20,678 nt of DNA from Porticoccus sp002341315 (GTDB taxonomy: Bacteria; Pseudomonadota; Gammaproteobacteria; Pseudomonadales; Porticoccaceae): the NCBI RefSeq assembly GCF_047634355.1, contig NZ_JBLIAL010000022.1; one strand, written 5' to 3'. Positions within the stretch are counted from its first letter, which is position 1. Every line of letters starts with the position of its first letter. The notes under the pieces were generated by a model. The model searched no databases. It was not told where the DNA came from and saw only the letters and a program-made list of their open reading frames with translations. Both the position numbers and the translations under genes were made by a program. Below, piece by piece: positions 15,741 to 20,678 of this stretch.

Positions 15741-16514
15741 TCATGGTGAAATCAAAATATCCAGTTGATAAAGCCGCTCAAGCAATTGCGCACCGTGAGC
15801 GATAACGGCGTCGGGGTTGTCATGCCCCAACTCCGTGGCAATAGCTTGCAGCGCATCCAGGCCGGTGCAATGACGTGCCTCCAGCAACTGCAACAGCCGA
15901 ATTGTCACCGCGTTGCTCTCAAGAAACTTCACGCTGTGTTCCCGGTTACGATACACCACCAGAAATGTCGGCTGCTCGGGCGGTTCTGCTGGCTGGTATT
16001 CCTGTCCAATCAAATGAACCGGATATTCATAGGATAGCCGCCACGCCAGTGGCGAAACCTGCAGCGACTCAGCCATCACGTCAACAGGAACATAGGGCAA
16101 CTCCGGTAGATCGCCTTCGGCGACATCAAGTGCCAGTTCTACCCATTCATAATGGGCCAGTTCCAGCAGAAATGGAGGATCCGTTACCAGTGGCTGGCGC
16201 TCTTCCTGAAGGTACTTGAGAAACTCCTGACTGATCTCCAGAAAATAAGGTGAATGGCTACAATGCCGGCTGACAAAGTCGCGAACCAGGGCATGCCACT
16301 GCTGGTCAGCGATCAACTGCCTCAACACGGGGAAACCGGTTGCAATGAACGATTCTATGTTGTTGTAAACCAGCTCCCGATAGATCTTCATACGCCGGTC
16401 TTCAATATCCGGGGGAGCTGGGTTAGCATCCGGGTCCCGCAGGTGTGCAGCAAATGCATATTGGGTTTGCTGAAACATCGGCAGGGTTGATGATTCGAGG
16501 GATGATTCAGACAT
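15741..16514 (-). CDS. DUF2063 partner protein of an EGKCG-type RiPP cassette (HvfC/BufC-like)
   Basis: This 257-residue cytoplasmic protein belongs to the DUF2063 family. Its N-terminal helical domain (about 10-110) includes MKIYRELVYNNIESFIATGFP and the FVSRHCSHSPYFLEISQEFLKYL segment. A second, mixed domain follows (FLLELAHYEWVELALDVAEG and LVVYRNREHSVKFLES). In Hvf and bufferin systems this protein pairs with the DUF692 enzyme and helps recognise the precursor peptide. Its start overlaps the end of the DUF692 gene by eight bases, so the two are translationally coupled. It is the last gene of the operon. The DoxX-like membrane gene often found in such cassettes is absent; the next gene is convergent. 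Confidence 0.88.
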   Translation of the reverse strand: MSESSLESSTLPMFQQTQYAFAAHLRDPDANPAPPDIEDRRMKIYRELVYNNIESFIATGFPVLRQLIADQQWHALVRDFVSRHCSHSPYFLEISQEFLKYLQEERQPLVTDPPFLLELAHYEWVELALDVAEGDLPELPYVPVDVMAESLQVSPLAWRLSYEYPVHLIGQEYQPAEPPEQPTFLVVYRNREHSVKFLESNAVTIRLLQLLEARHCTGLDALQAIATELGHDNPDAVIAHGAQLLERLYQLDILISP

Positions 16515-17367
16515 TGGCTACTCTTCCACGCTCCCCGGTCTGCAGGGCTGACTGCTGCGACTGTCGGATACGCGCCACCTCCTCCAGCAAGACAGGCACG
16601 GGTGGTATGTTGAAGTCCCGTTCCAGCAGGGTTGGCACAATGCCAAACTGTTGATAGGCCACATCGAGGAGATGCCATACAGGGTCAATAACATCCGCGC
16701 CGTGGGTATCGACTCGCAGATCGTCCGCCTCTTTGTAGTGGCCGGCAATATGGGCATAGACCACCCGCTCTCCGGGCAATTGCGCGAGGAACTCCTCTGC
16801 GTTGTAGCGATGATTGATACTGTTCACGTAGATGTTGTTCACATCCAGCAACAGATCGCAGTCGGCCTCTGCGATCACCGCATTGATAAAGTCAATTTCA
16901 GACATTTCCTGTTGGGGCGCCGCATAGTAGGAGACGTTCTCCATTGCGATACGCCGGCCGAGAAAATCCTGAACCTGGCGAATTCTTCCAGACACGTAGT
17001 GAACAGCCGATTCAGTGAAGGGAATGGGCATCAGGTCATAGAGATGCCCGTGATCACTGCAATAACTCAAATGTTCAGTGTAGTAACGCACCTGATGTTG
17101 ATCTAGGAAGGTTTTAACTCTCGACAGCAGTTCAAAATCCAGCGGCGCGGGGGAACCGATTGACAGAGAGAGACCATGACAAACAAAAGGGCAGCGCTCC
17201 GTATAGGCGCGGAACTGATGGCCAAGGCGACCACCCACTCCAATCCAGTTTTCCGGGGCCACCTCCATAAAATCGATATTTTCAGGTGATTGGGACCACA
17301 GCGAACCCATCAGTGCTCGCCGCAATCCCAGACCAGCCCCCTGGACGGGGTATTGGCGATCAAACAT
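16507..17367 (-). CDS. DUF692 multinuclear non-heme iron enzyme (HvfB/BufB-like)
   Basis: This 286-residue TIM-barrel enzyme of the DUF692/MbnB superfamily would modify cysteines of the peptide encoded just upstream. The metal-ligand residues are recognisable in order: H64 in VCHGLSLSIGS, E98-H99 in YTEHLSYC, E143-N144 in AMENVSYY, D175 and N178 in LLDVNNIYVN, H206 and H210 in AHIAGH, D220 and H222 in RVDTHG, and E249-R250 in LLERDFNIPP. Known relatives convert Cys in EGKCG motifs to oxazolone/thioamide (or thiooxazole) groups that bind copper. The ATG lies 20 bases after the precursor's stop; the 3' end overlaps the DUF2063 gene by eight bases. Confidence 0.92.
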   Translation of the reverse strand: MFDRQYPVQGAGLGLRRALMGSLWSQSPENIDFMEVAPENWIGVGGRLGHQFRAYTERCPFVCHGLSLSIGSPAPLDFELLSRVKTFLDQHQVRYYTEHLSYCSDHGHLYDLMPIPFTESAVHYVSGRIRQVQDFLGRRIAMENVSYYAAPQQEMSEIDFINAVIAEADCDLLLDVNNIYVNSINHRYNAEEFLAQLPGERVVYAHIAGHYKEADDLRVDTHGADVIDPVWHLLDVAYQQFGIVPTLLERDFNIPPVPVLLEEVARIRQSQQSALQTGERGRVANV

Positions 17368-17387
17368 GGCCGTACAGGCTACTCAAC

Positions 17388-17681
17388 TTACCCTTGACCA
17401 CCGCACTTGCCTTCGCCGCATTTACCTTCCTTATTGCCTTTGTCGCCCTCACCACATTTACCTTCACCGCATTTACCTTCTTTATCTCCCTTTTCACCTT
17501 CACCGCATTTCCCTTCACCACATTTGCCTTCGCCATGGTTACCGGCCAATTTATAGCCTGCACCCAGCTCAGTGGCCTGAAAGGGATTCTCGGTGGCAGA
17601 TGCCATTGGGGAAATGGCAACGGATGCCATAAATGCGGCGCCAACTGCCGCTGCCAGTGGATTCAAGTTACGCTTGCTCAT
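17388..17681 (-). CDS. Exported precursor peptide with six EGKCG motifs (HvfA-type copper-binding RiPP)
   Basis: Two adjacent ATGs occur at 17684 and 17681. The second is preferred because its spacing from GGAG is seven bases rather than four. The 97-residue precursor has a Sec signal peptide (MSKRN, hydrophobic AAAVGAAFMASVAI, cleavage after ASA), a short conserved leader (TENPFQATELGAGYKLA) and a low-complexity Gly/Glu/Lys core. The core has six Cys, each in EGKCG, arranged as pairs in a 17-residue repeat. Known HvfA-type peptides are modified at these Cys by the DUF692/DUF2063 pair and bind copper, giving tolerance to metal stress. First gene of the operon, directly after an ECF-type promoter. 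Confidence 0.92.
   Translation of the reverse strand: MSKRNLNPLAAAVGAAFMASVAISPMASATENPFQATELGAGYKLAGNHGEGKCGEGKCGEGEKGDKEGKCGEGKCGEGDKGNKEGKCGEGKCGGQG
17400..17531 (-). repeat. 51-base coding repeat for EGKCG pairs
   Basis: Two full 17-codon units and one partial unit encode EGKCG-EGKCG-EG(E/D)KG(D/N)K. The bases are near-identical between copies, so the number of motif pairs could change by slippage or recombination. It is a protein-coding repeat, not a CRISPR array. Confidence 0.85.
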
Positions 17682-17745
17682 CATTAATCTCCATTTAGGT
17701 TAGTTGGCCGAAAGAATACTCGACCGTAAACGAAAGGCTCTAAAA

Positions 17746-17775
17746 TCAGACTGGATGCCACAGAATAAGTTTCCC
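17746..17775 (-). promoter_or_regulatory. ECF/sigma-E-like promoter for the EGKCG peptide operon
   Basis: On the minus strand GGGAAACTT (17775-17767) is followed after 16 bases by TCTGA (17750-17746). This resembles the sigma-E class consensus GAACTT-N16-TCTGA. The leader to the ATG would be about 55-60 bases. The same DNA has no convincing sigma-70 boxes. It predicts control by an ECF sigma factor responding to metal or envelope stress; that factor is not encoded in the window. Confidence 0.65.
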
Positions 17776-17817
17776 GATCTATTTTTAATACAGGATTATT
17801 CAAAAAACCACACCAAA

Positions 17818-20678
17818 TCAGGTCCCTGCCAGCATTGACTCCAACTCGAACCAGTGGGCAGTTATCCGTTTCTCTGAAACAGGCATACGCGTACCCAGTT
17901 GCTGAGCAAATAGTGAAACACGGTATTCCTGCAACATAAAGTAGTGTTGCCACATCTCTTTGCGAACGTCATCGGCGAGATCGTCCCATTTGCCAAAGCA
18001 GGGATAGAGACGATCCTCCAGTTTTGTCAGCTGCTGTAGTGTCTGTCGATCTTTTTCCGGCTGGCCCGGCAGTTTTTCCAGTCGCGCCAGGATCGCCTTT
18101 AAATAGCGCGGGTATTGCTGCAACCATTCCGCAGGCACATCCAGCAAAAAACCGTCGCGGAACAGACCATCAATCTGCCGATTTATATCTGACACCGCGG
18201 GCAAAACAACGAACCCGAGTTTTTTAATGACTCGATACACATCTGCCCGCAGGGGCAGACAGCTGAGAACCAGCTTTTCGAGTTCCAGGGCGGCACCGGC
18301 AATCTCCGCCTTGCCCTCCAGAAGTTGCTGCTCAAAGGCTTGGCGGTTTCGCGGTACAGCGTTGCCCTCGATCAACGAACGGTAATAGGCTGCATCTATC
18401 AGCGAACCGAGCAGCTGCTCTCGACCCTGGAAATGGGCGGCTTTCAACGACAAATCACAGCCCTTCAGCAACGTTTTGCGCAGGTATTTCACCCCCTGCG
18501 GATAGCTCAACTGATAGAGCTTCAACAACCCCCTGACCGTTTCATTGGCGGCTCTAGCCGGATTATCCAGTAACTTCAAATCCACCCGGTTTCCGTCACA
18601 AACCAGCGCCGGATAGGTGCGAATAGCCAGCCCCTGCTGCCGGATGGTGAAACTCGTTGGCAACTCATCAAATGTCCAACCGGAAAGGTCTTTTTTCTCG
18701 ATGCTGTCGACAGAGGACTCATTGATCGTTTGGGAGACCCGCCCCCGGTAGGTCGCTTTAAGCTCGGTCAGGTTGCGGCCCATCGCCAACAGCTCGCCCT
18801 GCTCATCGGTCAGGCGAATATTAACGGAATAAATGGGCTCCAACTCAACCTGCTGCCACTGCCCATCGGCAACTGTCACACCGGAAAGCCTTTTCAACTG
18901 CTGTCCAAGGGACTCGGCAAGAGGGAAATCATCCGCCTTCAAGCCCGCCAGCGCCTTGTCCACAAAACCGGGAACCGGCACGAAATGACGGCGCAGTGAT
19001 TTCGGCAACCCCTTGATTAAAGCAATACACTTATCCCTCAGCATACCCGGCACCAACCACTCAAAACGGTAGTTTGGCAACTGGTGGAGGATACTGACAG
19101 GAACCGTCACACTCACCCCGTCTTCGGGATGCCCCGGCTCGAAATGGTAACTCAGTGGATAGGCTGTGCCCTGCCACTCCAGATGATCCGGGTATTGGGT
19201 CTCAAGGTCTTCATCAAGCTCCCGCTGGATCAATAGGGACTCGTCCATCCACAACAGCTTGGGGTCCTTTTTTTCTGCCTCGGTGCGCCATTTTTCAAAG
19301 CCTTTCAGATTAACAATATGGAGGGGCAAGCGCTCCTGATAAAACTGGTACATCACCTCATCATCCACCAGCACATCGCGACGACGGATTCGCGATTCCA
19401 TATCCTCGAGATTTTCCTGCATTGCTTGATTGTGGTCGAAAAATGCACCCTTACCCCGATACTCGCCCTCCACCAGTGCGGCACGAATGAAGATGTCGCG
19501 ACACACGGATGGATCAATCGCACTGTAGTTACAGGGTTTTCTCGTGAGAATCGGCAGTCCATACAACGTCTGTTGCTCAAAAGCCATCACCTGCCCTCGC
19601 CGGGCACTGTAATGAGGTTCGCTATAACTTTTCTTGACCAGATGTGCCGCCAGCTCCTGCAGCCATTCAGGTTCAATCGCGGCGTTGACATGACTGTACA
19701 GTTTTGACGTCTCAATAATTTCTGCTGCCATTAGCCACTTGGGCGGTTTTTTAAACAGTCCAGAGGCGGGAAAAACATGGAACTTGCGATTGCGCGGGCC
19801 GAGAAATTCCCGTTCATCGTGGCGGAATCCCACTTGCCCCAGCAAACCGGTTAACAGGGCTCGGTGGATCGCCGGATAGTCCGCTGGATCACGGTTTTCG
19901 GGTAACTTCAGCTCACGACAATAACGGTGCAACTGGTGATGCAAATCCCGCCATTCCCTGATTCGCAGGGGCGATACAAACTGCTGTCGGCAATATCTGT
20001 CAAACGGGTTGCGGCCCAATGCCTGGCGCTGGTCTTCCATCGTATTCCAGAGGTTTAACAGCGCCGTGAAATCCGAGTGTTTATCCTGCCACTGGCGATG
20101 TTTTTCGTCGGCGGCCTGCTGCTTGTCGGCGGGCCGCTCCCGGGGATCCTGAACACTGAGTGCGGAGACGATAACCAGCAATTCACGCAGGGCGCCTTCT
20201 TTTCCGGCCGCAAGCAACATCCTGCCCAACCTCGGATCGGCCGGAATACGGGAGAGTTGCCGCCCTGTCTCGGTCAACTCGCCCTGCGGAGTAACTGCAT
20301 GCAACTCCTGCAACAGACTGAAACCGTCGTTGATCAGCCGCTGGTCCGGGGCCTCGACAAACGGAAAGTCACGGATATCACCAATTTTCAACTGCAGCAT
20401 TTGTAGAATCACTGAAGCCAGGTTGGTGCGGACAATTTCGGGATCGGTATAGGCCGGACGGTTATTGAAGTCCGCTTCGCTGTAGAGGCGAAAACAAACC
20501 CCTTCACTGACCCGGCCACAGCGCCCCTTGCGCTGGTTGGCACTGGCCTGAGAAACCGGTTCTATTGGCAGTCGTTGTACCTTGGTGCGATAACTGTAGC
20601 GACTGATTCTGGCCGTGCCCGGGTCAATCACATAACGGATGCCGGGCACTGTCAGGGAGGTTTCCGCCACATTGGTGG
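17818..20678 (-). CDS. hrpA: ATP-dependent RNA helicase HrpA, C-terminal two-thirds (5' end outside window)
   Basis: About 953 residues are present of a protein that is usually near 1,300. The DEAH-box ATPase motifs I-III lie upstream of the window. Visible are helicase motif V (TNVAETSLTVPGIRYVIDPG) at the very edge and motif VI (QRKGRCGRVSEGVCFRLYSE). The HA2/winged-helix region (QRLINDGFSLLQELHAV) and OB-fold region follow. The long DUF3418 C-terminal domain, peculiar to bacterial HrpA, includes YHFEPGHPEDGVSVTVP and LPKSLRRHFVPVPGFVD. HrpA acts on mRNA and rescues collided ribosomes in E. coli. The TGA is at 17820-17818, and the ECF promoter region of the next operon follows at once. No terminator hairpin is evident. 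Confidence 0.95.
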   Translation of the reverse strand, partial: TNVAETSLTVPGIRYVIDPGTARISRYSYRTKVQRLPIEPVSQASANQRKGRCGRVSEGVCFRLYSEADFNNRPAYTDPEIVRTNLASVILQMLQLKIGDIRDFPFVEAPDQRLINDGFSLLQELHAVTPQGELTETGRQLSRIPADPRLGRMLLAAGKEGALRELLVIVSALSVQDPRERPADKQQAADEKHRQWQDKHSDFTALLNLWNTMEDQRQALGRNPFDRYCRQQFVSPLRIREWRDLHHQLHRYCRELKLPENRDPADYPAIHRALLTGLLGQVGFRHDEREFLGPRNRKFHVFPASGLFKKPPKWLMAAEIIETSKLYSHVNAAIEPEWLQELAAHLVKKSYSEPHYSARRGQVMAFEQQTLYGLPILTRKPCNYSAIDPSVCRDIFIRAALVEGEYRGKGAFFDHNQAMQENLEDMESRIRRRDVLVDDEVMYQFYQERLPLHIVNLKGFEKWRTEAEKKDPKLLWMDESLLIQRELDEDLETQYPDHLEWQGTAYPLSYHFEPGHPEDGVSVTVPVSILHQLPNYRFEWLVPGMLRDKCIALIKGLPKSLRRHFVPVPGFVDKALAGLKADDFPLAESLGQQLKRLSGVTVADGQWQQVELEPIYSVNIRLTDEQGELLAMGRNLTELKATYRGRVSQTINESSVDSIEKKDLSGWTFDELPTSFTIRQQGLAIRTYPALVCDGNRVDLKLLDNPARAANETVRGLLKLYQLSYPQGVKYLRKTLLKGCDLSLKAAHFQGREQLLGSLIDAAYYRSLIEGNAVPRNRQAFEQQLLEGKAEIAGAALELEKLVLSCLPLRADVYRVIKKLGFVVLPAVSDINRQIDGLFRDGFLLDVPAEWLQQYPRYLKAILARLEKLPGQPEKDRQTLQQLTKLEDRLYPCFGKWDDLADDVRKEMWQHYFMLQEYRVSLFAQQLGTRMPVSEKRITAHWFELESMLAGT

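Noticed and set aside
17400..17531. Regular near-identical repeats suggesting a CRISPR array
   Set aside because: Units are tandem without unique spacers, are multiples of three, and encode the EGKCG core in frame with a signal peptide.
17684..17953. A minus-strand frame overlapping the hrpA end and the EGKCG promoter region
   Set aside because: It would cover the ECF promoter and lies out of frame inside hrpA. No family features are visible.

Overview
The window reads as chromosomal DNA of a free-living Gammaproteobacterium with mid-range base composition. The dusA-tal / STAS / REC-PP2C / mlaA neighbourhood resembles the arrangement I recall from Pseudomonas and related marine Pseudomonadales/Cellvibrionales-type bacteria. 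The Lap-type adhesin export operon, the OprP/OprO-type porin and the HrpA helicase fit that placement. Assignment below class level is inference. I saw no tRNA, rRNA, CRISPR array or insertion sequence. No gene-free stretch exceeds 300 bases; the largest, 10795-11069 and 12307-12544, carry PhoB-type sites.

Layout. (1) 1-5749, minus strand: a type I secretion operon in the order ABC transporter (lapB-like), HlyD adaptor (lapC-like), TolC-type outer-membrane protein, then the N-terminus of a very large surface adhesin with a LapA-type retention module and a TAAG protease site. The adhesin runs off the window edge. (2) 5897-8329, plus strand: tightly packed dusA, tal and a TerB-like gene. (3) 8326-10794, minus strand: an mlaA-like gene, then a REC-PP2C phosphatase and its STAS antagonist (RssB/RssC-like). 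(4) 10939-15638, plus strand: a phosphate-scavenging neighbourhood. It has two porin genes, each behind a recognisable Pho box; the first porin is broken by a one-base frameshift. Behind the second porin's terminator lies a gene for an exported protein that joins a ParB/sulfiredoxin-fold domain to a complete family I inorganic pyrophosphatase. (5) 15741-17684, minus strand: a three-gene RiPP cassette of the Hvf/bufferin type. It has an exported precursor with six EGKCG motifs, a DUF692 multinuclear iron enzyme and a DUF2063 partner, behind an ECF (sigma-E-like) promoter. (6) 17818-20678, minus strand: the C-terminal two-thirds of the HrpA helicase.

How the parts fit. Region 1 builds and exports a cell-surface adhesin for biofilm formation; region 3 contains a partner-switching regulator and an outer-membrane lipid-asymmetry protein. 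The most novel candidate is region 4. PhoB-controlled porins would admit phosphate, and an exported pyrophosphatase carrying an extra nucleotide- or phosphate-binding-type fold could release phosphate from pyrophosphate or a related compound outside the cytoplasm. The EGKCG cassette is a good example of a recently characterised copper-binding RiPP class, with a clear ECF promoter.
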